From assembly GCA_963746825.1 (NCBI GenBank), contig CAVVCU010000003.1, positions 1-64,000 on the forward strand: a DNA stretch of 64,000 nt, written 5' to 3'. Source of the DNA: JACVRW01 sp963746825 (GTDB taxonomy: Bacteria; Actinomycetota; Thermoleophilia; Solirubrobacterales; Thermoleophilaceae). This document shows positions 55,695 through 63,691 of the stretch, one piece after another. The position numbers were made by a program, and so were the translations under genes. Below the pieces are notes generated by a model. It saw nothing but the letters and a program-made list of their open reading frames with translations. It had not been told where the DNA came from and made no database searches. The first letter of the stretch is position 1. Every line of letters starts with the position of its first letter.

Positions 55695-56690
55695 GTGGCT
55701 CGGAGGCGCCCCCGTCAGTTTGTGTTCCTCGTCGTGCTCCTCGCGACGCTTGCATGCGTCGCGAGCGCTCAGGCGAGCAGCATCGTCTACATCAAACGCG
55801 GGGACGTGTGGCTGGCCAAGGCCAACGGCAAGGGACAGCGCGCGATCACCAAGAACGGCACGGCAGGCAACCCGTACCGATCCCCGGCCTACTCGAACAA
55901 GGGTGTGATCACCGCGGTCCGGGGCCGGCGCGACATCTACTTCTTCAACCGGCGCGGTAAGCAGGTGCGCAGGAAGCGCAGCATCTCGGCGGGCTCCCTG
56001 GCCCCGTTCGACCCCGTGATCATCGATCACTCGATCTCTCCGGACGGGCGGCAACTGGCCTCGACGCTGTGGATCACCACCCGAGATGCAACGCCCAACC
56101 CCAACGAGCCCACCGGCACCGACTACCAGACGAGCGTCTGGTACACGAATGCGCGGAGCGGCAAGCTGCTCGAGGCGGGAACCACCGACAGCGGGCAGAG
56201 CGTCAGCTGGGTTGCCAACGGCGTGCCGCTGGTGTGGGCTCCCAACGTGTATCTGGCTCCCGACGCCTTCTTCGTGGACCTGGCCAACCCCAACAGCCCC
56301 CGTGGCTGGTTCCAGGACAACACCGCGGGCGGGGTGTTCGACGGCGAGCCGCTCGACGACGGCGAGCTCACGCGCGCTCAGGACAAGCTCGCCGCGGTGC
56401 GCGGTCCGAACACCGCGGCCAGTGGCACGCCCACGATGCTGCGGGTGTACGCGGTCGCGAACCTCACCGACCGGCCCACCGAGCGCTGCGACCTGCAGGC
56501 CGCGCCGAACCGCCGCATCGAGAGCCCCACCTGGTCGCCCGACGGGGGAACCATTGCCTGGGGCCAGAGCGGCGGCGTCTGGGCGAGCCCGATCGCCGCG
56601 GGGGCCGGCGATTGCGGAGCGGGGCCACGACGGTTGATCGCGGGCGGCTCGGAGCCCGACTGGGGTTCGGCCAACGTTCCTAAGCGCTGA
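55695..56690 (+). CDS. Secreted TolB/PD40-like beta-propeller protein
   Basis: The 331-residue protein has a signal peptide (FVFLVVLLATLACVASAQA) and PD40-type repeats: SSIVYIKRGDVWLAKANGKG, YRSPAYSNKGVITAVRGRRD, HSISPDGRQLASTLWITTRD, and ESPTWSPDGGTIAWGQSGGV. The S-P-D-G motifs and the opening 'I-V-Y-I-x-x-G-D-V-W' are those of TolB-like propellers, often used for protein or carbohydrate contacts outside the cell. No enzyme motif is visible. The GTG at 55695 starts the signal peptide. It overlaps the convergent MFS gene by 11 bases. Confidence 0.75.
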   Translation: MARRRPRQFVFLVVLLATLACVASAQASSIVYIKRGDVWLAKANGKGQRAITKNGTAGNPYRSPAYSNKGVITAVRGRRDIYFFNRRGKQVRRKRSISAGSLAPFDPVIIDHSISPDGRQLASTLWITTRDATPNPNEPTGTDYQTSVWYTNARSGKLLEAGTTDSGQSVSWVANGVPLVWAPNVYLAPDAFFVDLANPNSPRGWFQDNTAGGVFDGEPLDDGELTRAQDKLAAVRGPNTAASGTPTMLRVYAVANLTDRPTERCDLQAAPNRRIESPTWSPDGGTIAWGQSGGVWASPIAAGAGDCGAGPRRLIAGGSEPDWGSANVPKR

Positions 56691-58005
56691 CGCGCGGCTC
56701 GAGCGCCGGCTCGCGCGCCACGAAGGGCAGCCGCGAGGCCAGGCCGGCGCCGCCTAGGAGCACCACGGCCAGCACGCCCAGGCCGGCCTCGAGCGAGCCG
56801 GCGTCCTTGGCAGCGCCCACCACGACGGGCCCGAAGATCCCGCCGGTCACGCCGATGGTGTTGATGAGCGCGATGCCGCCCGCCGCCGGACGGCCGGTCA
56901 GCAGTGAGGTGGGCATGGCCCAGAAGGCGGGAACCGCGCCCAGCAGCCCGAACGCGCACACGCCGAGCGTCACCGGAGCCGCCTCGGGGGGCAGGATCGC
57001 CGTGGCCGCCAGGCCGAGCACGCCCAGCAGCATCCCGATCACCACCCAGCGACGGCGGTCGCCCCTGCGATCCGACCGGCGCCCGATCACGATCAGCCCG
57101 GCCGAGCCGAGCGCCATGGGCAGGCCCGCCAGCAGACCGAGCTCGATGCCCTCGATATCGGAGGAGATGCGCTCGATGATGTCGGCGATCCAGAAAATCG
57201 TCCCGTAGCTGGCGAAGTTGATGGTGAAGTAGACCGCGGCGCAGAGCAGGATGCGCCGGTCGGTCATGGCCCCGCGCAGAGTGAAGCTCGACGCCCGCTC
57301 GCGCGCCGCCGACTCGGCGGCGAGGCGCGCGGCGAGCGACTCGCGTTCGTCGTCTGCCAGCCACGGGGCCTCCACGGGCGAGTTGGGCAGCACCCGCAGA
57401 ACCCAGAAGCCGACGGCGATCGCGGGCAGGCCCTGGCCGATGAAGAGCCACTGCCAACCCTCCAGCCCGAGCACGCCGTCGAGCTCGAGGAGACCACCGG
57501 AGAGCGGGCCTCCGACGACGGCGGCGATGACGATGCCGAGCATGAAAACTCCCATCGCCCGCGCCCGGTCGCGCTCGGGGAACCAGCAGGCGATCAGGTA
57601 GACGACGCCCGGGAAGAAACCGGCCTCGCCCACCCCCAGGAGAATCCGGGCCACGATCAGCGAGGCGCCGTCCCACACGAACGCGGTGGCCGCCGCCACT
57701 ATTCCCCAGCTGATCATGATGCGCCCCATCCACAGCCGCGCGCCCACGCGGTGGAGCATGAGGTTGCTCGGAATCTCGAGGGCCACGTAGGAGGCGAAGA
57801 AGATCCCGGCCGCCAGGCCGAAGACGGTGGCGGAGAGCGCGAGGTCGTTGCTGATCTCGGTCTCGGCGAAGGTGATGTTCACGCGATCCGCGTAGGCGAT
57901 CACGTGCATGAGCACGAGCAGCGGCATCAACCGCCGGAAGGCCAGCGCCACCGCGCGCCTGACCGGGTCGCGCTCCGTCACGAGTGCGGCCACACTATCT
58001 GGCAT
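56680..58005 (-). CDS. MFS transporter of the anion:cation symporter family
   Basis: From ATG 58005 the product is 441 residues with 12 predicted helices. The early MHVIAYADRVNITFAETEIS block and the loop VGARLWMGRIMISWGIVAAA are typical of the ACS family (hexuronate, phthalate, tartrate and related anions). FMLGIVIAAVVGGPLSGGLL and IGRRSDRRGDRRRWVVIGML are further MFS loop motifs. Substrate cannot be named. The first codon shares a CATG with the divergent DUF4126 gene, so each gene's upstream region lies within the other's coding sequence. Later GTG codons (for example 57993) are alternatives. Confidence 0.86.
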   Translation of the reverse strand: MPDSVAALVTERDPVRRAVALAFRRLMPLLVLMHVIAYADRVNITFAETEISNDLALSATVFGLAAGIFFASYVALEIPSNLMLHRVGARLWMGRIMISWGIVAAATAFVWDGASLIVARILLGVGEAGFFPGVVYLIACWFPERDRARAMGVFMLGIVIAAVVGGPLSGGLLELDGVLGLEGWQWLFIGQGLPAIAVGFWVLRVLPNSPVEAPWLADDERESLAARLAAESAARERASSFTLRGAMTDRRILLCAAVYFTINFASYGTIFWIADIIERISSDIEGIELGLLAGLPMALGSAGLIVIGRRSDRRGDRRRWVVIGMLLGVLGLAATAILPPEAAPVTLGVCAFGLLGAVPAFWAMPTSLLTGRPAAGGIALINTIGVTGGIFGPVVVGAAKDAGSLEAGLGVLAVVLLGGAGLASRLPFVAREPALEPRVSA

Positions 58006-58546
58006 GGACGTACTCACCGGACTGGGCCTCTCGGGCGCCGCGGGGCTGAACGCCTGGCTTCCGGCGTTCGCCGGCGCGCTGCTGACCCGTCTCGGCGTGG
58101 TCGAGCTCGGCGAGCCCTTCGACGAGCTCTCCAAGACCCCGGCGCTGATCGTGCTCGGCGTGCTGACCACCGCGGACTTCGTGGGCGACAAGATCCCGGC
58201 CGTCGATCACGTGCTGCACTCGGTGGGCACCGTCATCGCCCCGATATCGGGAACCGTGCTCTTCACGGGCGAGACCGACGCCTCGCTGATCGTCAGCCTC
58301 ATCGCGGGCGGGAGCACGGCCGAGGCGGTTCACGCGGCCCGCTCGGCGGTCCGCCCGCTCTCGACGCTCGGCACCGGCGGGATCGGCAACCCGGTGCTGT
58401 CGCTGCTGGAGGACATCGGCTCCGCGCTGCTGACGCTGTTCGCCTTCGTCGTCCCGGTGCTCGCCGTGCTGGCCGTCGTGGCCCTGCTGGTGCTGGGGCT
58501 CGTCCTCTGGCGGCGGACCAGGCGGCGAAGGCCCGCGTCAGCCTGA
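58004..58546 (+). CDS. DUF4126-family membrane protein
   Basis: The 180-residue product has several predicted helices and matches the DUF4126 pattern: LTGLGLSGAAGLNAWLPAFA, ALIVLGVLTTADFVGDKIPA, VDHVLHSVGTVIAPISGTVL, IAGGSTAEAVHAARSAVRPL, and STLGTGGIGNPVLSLLEDIG, then a long C-terminal helix. The family has no known function. The start is set by homology to the first helix and shares CATG with the MFS start. The end overlaps the exonuclease stop by nine bases. Confidence 0.78.
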   Translation: MDVLTGLGLSGAAGLNAWLPAFAGALLTRLGVVELGEPFDELSKTPALIVLGVLTTADFVGDKIPAVDHVLHSVGTVIAPISGTVLFTGETDASLIVSLIAGGSTAEAVHAARSAVRPLSTLGTGGIGNPVLSLLEDIGSALLTLFAFVVPVLAVLAVVALLVLGLVLWRRTRRRRPASA

Positions 58547-59401
58547 GGCGGCCTTCTCCATCCGCTCGGCGAGGCGGTTCATGCCCTTCTCGCGCGCGGC
58601 GGCGGCGGCGCCCGCGAAGTCGGTGGGGCTGTCCTTCGGCAGCTTGACCTTCACCGTCTGAAGCGTCGCGATCTCGCGAAAGCGCAGCAGCTCGTCGCGG
58701 CTGTCGAGGAGCGCCTTGCGCACGCTCGGCTTCGACTCGCGCACGGCGCCGTCGAGCACGGCGTCCAGCGAGCCGCGGCGGCTCAGCAGCTCGGCCGCGG
58801 TCTTCTCGCCGATGCCCTTGGCCCCGGGAATCCCGTCCGAGGGGTCGCCGCGCAGGGCGATGAAGTCGGGCACCAGCTTGGGGGCGATCCCGTAGCGCTT
58901 GCGCACCTCGGTCGGGCCGATCAGCTCAGCGCCCTGCCTGCCCGTGCGCACGTAGAGGACCTTCACGTGCTGGTTCGCGCACTGGAACATGTCGCGGTCG
59001 CCGGTCATCACCAGAACGGTGCCCCCGCTCTCGGCCTCGAGCTCGGCGAAGGAGCCGAGCAGGTCGTCGGCCTCGTGGGTCTCGCTCTCGGCCACGATCC
59101 AGTTGAAGGCCTCGAAGAAAGCGCGCGACCCGGTGAACTGCGGCGCGAGGCCGTCGGGCACCTCGGGGCGGTCGGCATGGTAGCCGTCGTAGAGCTCGAG
59201 CCGGTAGTCGGCGGCGTCGGGGCCGAAGCACAGCACCACCGCGCGCGGGTTGTGCTCCTCGACCTCGCGGAGGATCAGGTTGGCCGTGCCGAGCAGCGCG
59301 TTGACCGGTTTGCCGTCGGCGCCCTCGATCGACTCGGGCAGCGCGTAGAAGGCGCGAAAGAGCATCGACGGAGCGTCAACCACCAGCAGAGGTCCCGGCA
59401 T
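58538..59401 (-). CDS. Stand-alone 5'-3' exonuclease (PolA N-terminal/FEN-like)
   Basis: The 287-residue protein has the flap-nuclease layout: VVDAPSMLFRAFYALPESIE (first metal aspartate), ETHEADDLLGSFAELEAESG, VLVMTGDRDMFQCANQHVKV with the second acidic cluster, and the helix-3-turn-helix IALRGDPSDGIPGAKGIGEK. These domains are normally at the N-terminus of DNA polymerase I; here it is free-standing, as in several Actinobacteria. It removes RNA primers or flaps. It is divergent from udgX by 30 bases, suggesting shared base-excision repair use. ATG 59401 has a TAGCGT box seven bases upstream. Confidence 0.88.
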   Translation of the reverse strand: MPGPLLVVDAPSMLFRAFYALPESIEGADGKPVNALLGTANLILREVEEHNPRAVVLCFGPDAADYRLELYDGYHADRPEVPDGLAPQFTGSRAFFEAFNWIVAESETHEADDLLGSFAELEAESGGTVLVMTGDRDMFQCANQHVKVLYVRTGRQGAELIGPTEVRKRYGIAPKLVPDFIALRGDPSDGIPGAKGIGEKTAAELLSRRGSLDAVLDGAVRESKPSVRKALLDSRDELLRFREIATLQTVKVKLPKDSPTDFAGAAAAAREKGMNRLAERMEKAASG

Positions 59402-59408
59402 GCCGGCC

Positions 59409-59414
59409 ACGCTA
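59409..59414 (-). promoter_or_regulatory. -10 box (TAGCGT) for leaderless exonuclease transcript
   Basis: On the minus strand TAGCGT lies seven bases before the ATG at 59401. A weaker TACCCG on the plus strand at 59420-59425 could serve udgX, six bases from its GTG. Confidence 0.4.
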
Positions 59415-59431
59415 CCGGGTACCCGTGAGCG

Positions 59432-60061
59432 GTGGAGCCCAACGACGCGACCCCTTTCCTGCCCGAGAAGCGGACTCTCGCCGCGCTGCGCGAGGCGGCG
59501 GCCGGCTGTCGCGGCTGTCACCTGTGGCGCCCGGCCACCCAGACGGTGTTCGGCGAGGGGCTCAAGCGCTCGCGGGTGATGTTCGTGGGCGAGCAGCCGG
59601 GCGACAGGGAGGACCAGGCGGGGCGGCCCTTCGTCGGTCCCGCGGGCCGCGAGTTCGACCGCGGCCTCGAGGCGGCCGGCATCCCCCGCGACGAGGCCTA
59701 CCTCACCAACGTCGTCAAGCACTTCAAGTTCGAGGAGCGCGGGAGCCGCCGCATCCATCAGACCCCGAAGCGCTTCGAGGTCGAGGCCTGCAGGCCCTGG
59801 CTGGAGGAGGAGCTGCGGGTGGTCGAGCCCGACGCCCTGGTGTTCCTCGGCGCCACCGCGGCCAAGGCGCTGCTGGGCAGCTCGTTTCGCGTTACCCAGC
59901 ACCGGGGCGAACTGCTCGATTGCGACCTGGCCCCCAGCGTCGCGGCCACGGTTCACCCGTCGTCGATCTTGCGCCAGCGCGACGATGAATCGCGCTACGC
60001 CGAGCGGGCCGCGTTCGCCGAGGACCTGCGCGTGGTGGCGCGGGCGGTCGGCCTGACATAG
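59432..60061 (+). CDS. udgX: UdgX-type uracil-DNA glycosylase (covalent-trapping family)
   Basis: The 209-residue protein matches UdgX of mycobacteria. MFVGEQPGDREDQAGRPFVG is the family A motif, AGREFDRGLEAAGI follows, and HFKFEERGSRRIHQTPKR is the UdgX-specific loop. His109, which in Mycobacterium smegmatis UdgX forms a covalent bond with the abasic site after uracil removal, is at the same position. The loop Lys105 of KRRIH is Ser here. Cysteines 26, 29 and 120 plus one later (about 170) would bind the Fe-S cluster. HPSSILRQR is motif B. Start is GTG. The enzyme marks uracil in DNA by self-attachment; the divergent exonuclease is a plausible helper. Confidence 0.88.
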   Translation: MEPNDATPFLPEKRTLAALREAAAGCRGCHLWRPATQTVFGEGLKRSRVMFVGEQPGDREDQAGRPFVGPAGREFDRGLEAAGIPRDEAYLTNVVKHFKFEERGSRRIHQTPKRFEVEACRPWLEEELRVVEPDALVFLGATAAKALLGSSFRVTQHRGELLDCDLAPSVAATVHPSSILRQRDDESRYAERAAFAEDLRVVARAVGLT

Positions 60062-60074
60062 GCTGCGCGAGACG

Positions 60075-61967
60075 ATGTGGGCTCGGGTGGCGCTGCTGGC
60101 GCTGATGATGGTTGGGCTGGCGGCTGGCCCGGCGGCGGCCGCGCCGCTGAAGCCGTGCCGCGACGACAAGAGCGCGCGCTGCGGGAGCATCAAGGTGCCG
60201 CTGCACCGCAGCGAGCCGCGGGGGCCGAAGCTCAAGGTGAAGTTCCGCGTGTTCCCCCGCTCCGATCGCTCACAACCCGAGCTCGAGCCGATCGTGGCCG
60301 CCGAGGGCGGGCCGGGCTACGGCTCGATCGGATCGGCCGACAGCTTCCGGTTCATGCTCGCGCCGCTGCTCGCCCAGCGCGACCTGATCGTGATGGACAA
60401 CCGCGGCACGGGCAGCTCCGGCGCGATCAACTGTCCGCGACTGCAGGTCGGCAAGGGCGACTACGTGCGCGAGGTCGGCCGCTGCGGGCGCAGGCTCGGC
60501 AAGGCCGCTGACGCGTACGGCACCGGCGCCGCGGCCGACGACCTGGCCGACGTGCTCGATCTCCTCGAGGTTCCCGTGGTCAACATCTACGGCGACTCGT
60601 ACGGCACCTACTTCGCCCAGGCCTTCGCCGTTCGCCATCCCGCCCGGGTGCGCTCGGTCGTGCTCGACGCCGCCTTCGCCGTGACCGGGTTCGATCCGTG
60701 GGAGCGCGAGCAGATCGAGCAGATCCGCTTCGCCTGGCGCGCCGTGTGCGAGCGCTCGGGCGCCTGCACGGGCGATCCGGTCGCCTACCTGGGAGAGCTC
60801 GCGCAGAAGCTCCAGGCCAACCCCCTCGTGGGCGAGGCCCGCGATGCCGACGGGACCGTCCGCCAGGTGCGCGTGGACGGCCTCCTGATCGAGCAGATGG
60901 TGGGCGACGGGAGCTTCTACTACGCGATCTACCGCGACCTCCTGTCCGCCGGGCGAGCCTGGGAGCAGGGCGACCCCGAGCCGCTCCTGCGTCTGGGCGC
61001 CGAGGCCGTGGCCGCCTACGAGCCCAGCAGCGACCCCACGGGCTATTCCGAGGGCGCGTACGCGGCGGTGGCCTGCCACGACTACCCGAACCTGTGGGAC
61101 AAGCAGGCGAGTTTCAGGGAGCGCCGCGAGCAGCTGGCCGCCGCCCGCGCGCAGCTGGCCCCCGACACCTTCGCGCCCTTCCCGGTCGACCTGTGGCTGA
61201 AGTCGACGGTCGAGTACCAGCTCGTCTACGGCTGCCTGCGCTGGCCCGCGCCGCGCTTCGAGGATCCCGCCGTGCCCGCCGGCGCGACCTTCCCCGGCAT
61301 GCCGGTGCTGGTGCTCGACGGCGACCTCGACTCGGTCACCCCGCTGGGCGACTCCGAGGCCGCGGCCGCGCTGTTCCCGAACTCGCAGCTCGTGGTGGTG
61401 CGCAATGTGGGGCACGTGACCGCGCTGTCGGACTTCGACCGTTGCGGCTCACGGCTCGTGCGCCGTTTCTTCACCGATCTGGACCCCGGCGACACGAGCT
61501 GCGCCGAGGAGATCCCCGAGCTGCACGCGGTCCCGAAGTTCCCCCGCCGCGTGGCCGACGCGCCGGCCGCCGAGCCGGCAGCCGGCGACCGCTCGAACGC
61601 GCTCGACCGCCGCGTGGCCTGGACGGCCGCCCGCACCGTCGGCGACGGGTGGTCGCGCTGGTGGCTCATGTACGGCACGAAGGGGCACGGCCTGCGGGGC
61701 GGCCGCTTCACCACGGGCGGCGCGGCGTACTACTCCTACGGCCCGCTGACCCTCGACCTGAACAAGGTCCGCTACGCAAACGACCTCGCCGTGAGCGGCG
61801 AGGCCGTGTGGGACCGCGGCGAGGAGCGATACAGCGCGGACCTGCGCGTGTCGGGCGCGCGCCGCGGCCGGCTGGTGATGTCCTGGCCGTCGGCGCAGAA
61901 CGCCGTGGCCGAGATCCGCGGGCGCCTGGGCGGCCGCGTGGTGCGGCTGCGCACGCCGGCGCCCTGA
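60075..61967 (+). CDS. Secreted alpha/beta-hydrolase (TAP/tripeptidyl aminopeptidase-like)
   Basis: The 630-residue protein has a signal peptide (VALLALMMVGLAAGPAAAAP). The hydrolase core shows IVAAEGGPGYGSIG (oxyanion hole), DLIVMDNRGTGSSGAINCPR, nucleophile Ser175 in IYGDSYGTYFAQAFAVRHPA, acid Asp in VLVLDGDLDSVTP, and base His in VRNVGHVTALSD. It has the extended C-terminal half of TAP-like peptidases of the S33 family, plus a further domain of about 120 residues with beta-strands (SYGPLTLDLNKVRYANDLAV). It probably releases N-terminal peptides or cleaves esters outside the cell. A TAGGCT box lies ten bases before the ATG. Confidence 0.83.
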   Translation: MWARVALLALMMVGLAAGPAAAAPLKPCRDDKSARCGSIKVPLHRSEPRGPKLKVKFRVFPRSDRSQPELEPIVAAEGGPGYGSIGSADSFRFMLAPLLAQRDLIVMDNRGTGSSGAINCPRLQVGKGDYVREVGRCGRRLGKAADAYGTGAAADDLADVLDLLEVPVVNIYGDSYGTYFAQAFAVRHPARVRSVVLDAAFAVTGFDPWEREQIEQIRFAWRAVCERSGACTGDPVAYLGELAQKLQANPLVGEARDADGTVRQVRVDGLLIEQMVGDGSFYYAIYRDLLSAGRAWEQGDPEPLLRLGAEAVAAYEPSSDPTGYSEGAYAAVACHDYPNLWDKQASFRERREQLAAARAQLAPDTFAPFPVDLWLKSTVEYQLVYGCLRWPAPRFEDPAVPAGATFPGMPVLVLDGDLDSVTPLGDSEAAAALFPNSQLVVVRNVGHVTALSDFDRCGSRLVRRFFTDLDPGDTSCAEEIPELHAVPKFPRRVADAPAAEPAAGDRSNALDRRVAWTAARTVGDGWSRWWLMYGTKGHGLRGGRFTTGGAAYYSYGPLTLDLNKVRYANDLAVSGEAVWDRGEERYSADLRVSGARRGRLVMSWPSAQNAVAEIRGRLGGRVVRLRTPAP

Positions 61968-61971
61968 GCCG

Positions 61972-62646
61972 CTAAGCCCGTACCTTCCCCGCCGGCTCCA
62001 TCTCGGCCAGCAGCCGCAGGTTGCGCACGCCGCGCCCCACCAGCGTCGCCACCATCACGCCCGCCACCGCCAGCCCGATCAGGTCGACCACGGTCAGGCC
62101 AAGCCCGCCGACCTGAAAGCCCAGGCCCACGCCGAGCGCGATCAGCGTGTTGAGCCCGATGAGCGCCAGTCGCACCTCCGTGGGCCCCACCCGGCCGTAG
62201 CCGAGCGTGAACACTCCGAACGCGTAGGTCTCCAGGTAGACGTTGATCGACAGCATCAGGTAGGCGACCACGATCACCAGCCCGACCGAGAGCAGCATCC
62301 AGGGCGACAGCCCGAGGCCGAGCCCGATCACCGCGGTGGCCAGCGCGTCGACGAGGTGGTCGAGGTAGTAGCCGTACTTGGGCCGCTCGATCTTGCGCAC
62401 GCGGGCCAGGGTTCCGTCGAGAGAATCGCCGAGCCAGTGCACGATGAGCAGCGCGGAGGCGGCCCACAGCCACAGCTTGTCGCCGTTGGAGAGCAGGTAC
62501 GCGCCGGCGATCCCGAGCGCGGCCAGCACCCCCAGGGCGGTCATGTGGTCGGGCATCACCCATGCGGGCACCCGTCGGGCGATCCATTCGAGGGCCCGGC
62601 CTTCGGCCTGGGCGAGAAAGAACTGCTTGTCACGCGGCGCGTCCAT
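61972..62646 (-). CDS. CDP-alcohol phosphatidyltransferase family protein
   Basis: The 224-residue membrane protein has the family signature: Asp74 and Asp77-Gly78 (WLGDSLDGTLARVRKIERPK), Gly92, Asp96 and Asp100 (YGYYLDHLVD), i.e. D-x2-D-G-x2-A-R-x9-G-x3-D-x3-D with one extra residue. These enzymes join a CDP-activated lipid to an alcohol such as glycerol phosphate or inositol phosphate; the substrate is unknown. About six helices are predicted. The ATG at 62646 has AAAGGAG seven bases upstream, which overlaps the perfect palindrome at 62659-62679. A longer TTG start is possible but would include the palindrome. Confidence 0.85.
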   Translation of the reverse strand: MDAPRDKQFFLAQAEGRALEWIARRVPAWVMPDHMTALGVLAALGIAGAYLLSNGDKLWLWAASALLIVHWLGDSLDGTLARVRKIERPKYGYYLDHLVDALATAVIGLGLGLSPWMLLSVGLVIVVAYLMLSINVYLETYAFGVFTLGYGRVGPTEVRLALIGLNTLIALGVGLGFQVGGLGLTVVDLIGLAVAGVMVATLVGRGVRNLRLLAEMEPAGKVRA

Positions 62647-62658
62647 CGTCGATCTCCT

Positions 62659-62679
62659 TTGTTGACCATCGGTCAACAA
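62659..62679. promoter_or_regulatory. Perfect 21-bp palindrome (operator) over the ribosome site
   Basis: TTGTTGACC and GGTCAACAA are exact complements around ATC (9-bp arms). It touches the AAAGGAG ribosome site of the CDP-alcohol phosphatidyltransferase gene. Such TTGACC-N3-GGTCAA sites are typical of TetR-family regulators. No TetR gene is in the window. Confidence 0.66.
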
Positions 62680-62704
62680 GACATATGCCGCAGGGGGAGA
62701 TGGG

Positions 62705-63682
62705 TTACGCGAGTGAGAGCACGAAGATCAGCGCGGCGGCCAGGAAGTAGATGCCGGTGAGTATCGCCAGCCCCTGCCGGTCGGCCCTGGCGGCCTTGGC
62801 CACGTCGCCCGTGGCGTCCACCCACGAGTTGCGCACGATCACCGCCAGGGTCAGCACCACGAACGCGTAGGACAGGATGTAGAGCTTGTCCAGCAGCAGC
62901 AGGTAGTCGACCTCGGGCAGGCTCGAGTTGGAGGTGATCTGCAGCGCCACGAGCGTGAGCAGGGCGGTGATGCCGATCCCGATGCGGCCCTCGACGTAGC
63001 GCGGGTGCACCGACAGCGCGAGGGCGGCGGTGAGCGCCACCAGCAGCATCGGCAGCAGCAGCTTTGTCGCGTAGGGGCCCTGCGGGCGCACCACGGGCAC
63101 GTTGATCACCACCCGGGAGTAGGTGGGGTTCTCGGACGTGGGATCGCCGAAATCCGTGGCGTAGCGGTTGCCGACGACCTCGAGTGAGGGCTCCTCGAAC
63201 TTCCAGCCCGGCAGCGTCAGGTCCTCGCTCAGCGCGATCGGCCGGCGGTCGGGCACGAACACCACCTCGGTGTCGTCGGCCGTGGTGTTCTCGATGAGCA
63301 CCTCGAGGTCCTGGGTGTCGAAGGGATAGCGCCCGAGCGGCAGCTTGGCGTTGAACTTGCCCTGGTTACGGAGCACCTGGTACTGCCATCCGCCCGGCAG
63401 CTGCTCCGGCTCCTCGCTCTCGTAGGTGAGGATGTGGCCCCAGAGCTCGAACGCGTTCATGAACTCGAACGTGCGCGACGGGTCGATGTCCGGGTTCTTC
63501 CACTTGAACCACATGTAGAGGTCCACGTTGTAGGAGTGCGACTGGAGGTCGAGCTGCTGGATGTCGTTGACCAGCGCCCCCACGCGTACCACCGTGGGTT
63601 CCGAGTCCTGGGCCGCGCCGGCGGCGGGGAAGAGCAGGAGGACTATCGCCGTGCCGAGGGCGGCCAGTAGCCCCCGCTTCAT
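62705..63682 (-). CDS. Prokaryotic pentameric ligand-gated ion channel (Cys-loop family)
   Basis: The 325-residue protein has a signal peptide (AALGTAIVLLLFPAAGAAQ), an extracellular beta-sandwich (about 25-205) with YNVDLYMWFKWKNPDIDPSR, and LGRYPFDTQDLEVLIENTTA, the Cys-loop-like P-F-D block. There are no cysteines at all, as in bacterial members. Four C-terminal helices follow: LLLPMLLVALTAALALSVHP, GRIGIGITALLTLVALQITS (pore-lining), KLYILSYAFVVLTLAVIV and LAILTGIYFLAAALIFVLSL. The M3-M4 loop is short. It would be a homopentameric cation or anion channel; the ligand is unknown. It lies behind the CDP-alcohol phosphatidyltransferase with no shared promoter visible. Confidence 0.88.
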   Translation of the reverse strand: MKRGLLAALGTAIVLLLFPAAGAAQDSEPTVVRVGALVNDIQQLDLQSHSYNVDLYMWFKWKNPDIDPSRTFEFMNAFELWGHILTYESEEPEQLPGGWQYQVLRNQGKFNAKLPLGRYPFDTQDLEVLIENTTADDTEVVFVPDRRPIALSEDLTLPGWKFEEPSLEVVGNRYATDFGDPTSENPTYSRVVINVPVVRPQGPYATKLLLPMLLVALTAALALSVHPRYVEGRIGIGITALLTLVALQITSNSSLPEVDYLLLLDKLYILSYAFVVLTLAVIVRNSWVDATGDVAKAARADRQGLAILTGIYFLAAALIFVLSLA

Positions 63683-63691
63683 TTCGGGATC

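Noticed and set aside
60270..61415. A 381-codon open frame opposite the alpha/beta hydrolase
   Set aside because: Composition is typical of antisense frames in high-GC DNA (His, Arg, Gly, Leu, Val repeats) and the plus-strand frame has clear catalytic motifs.
62646..62679. TTG at 62679 as start of the CDP-alcohol phosphatidyltransferase
   Set aside because: It would encode the palindrome and lacks a ribosome site, while ATG 62646 has AAAGGAG at a good distance.
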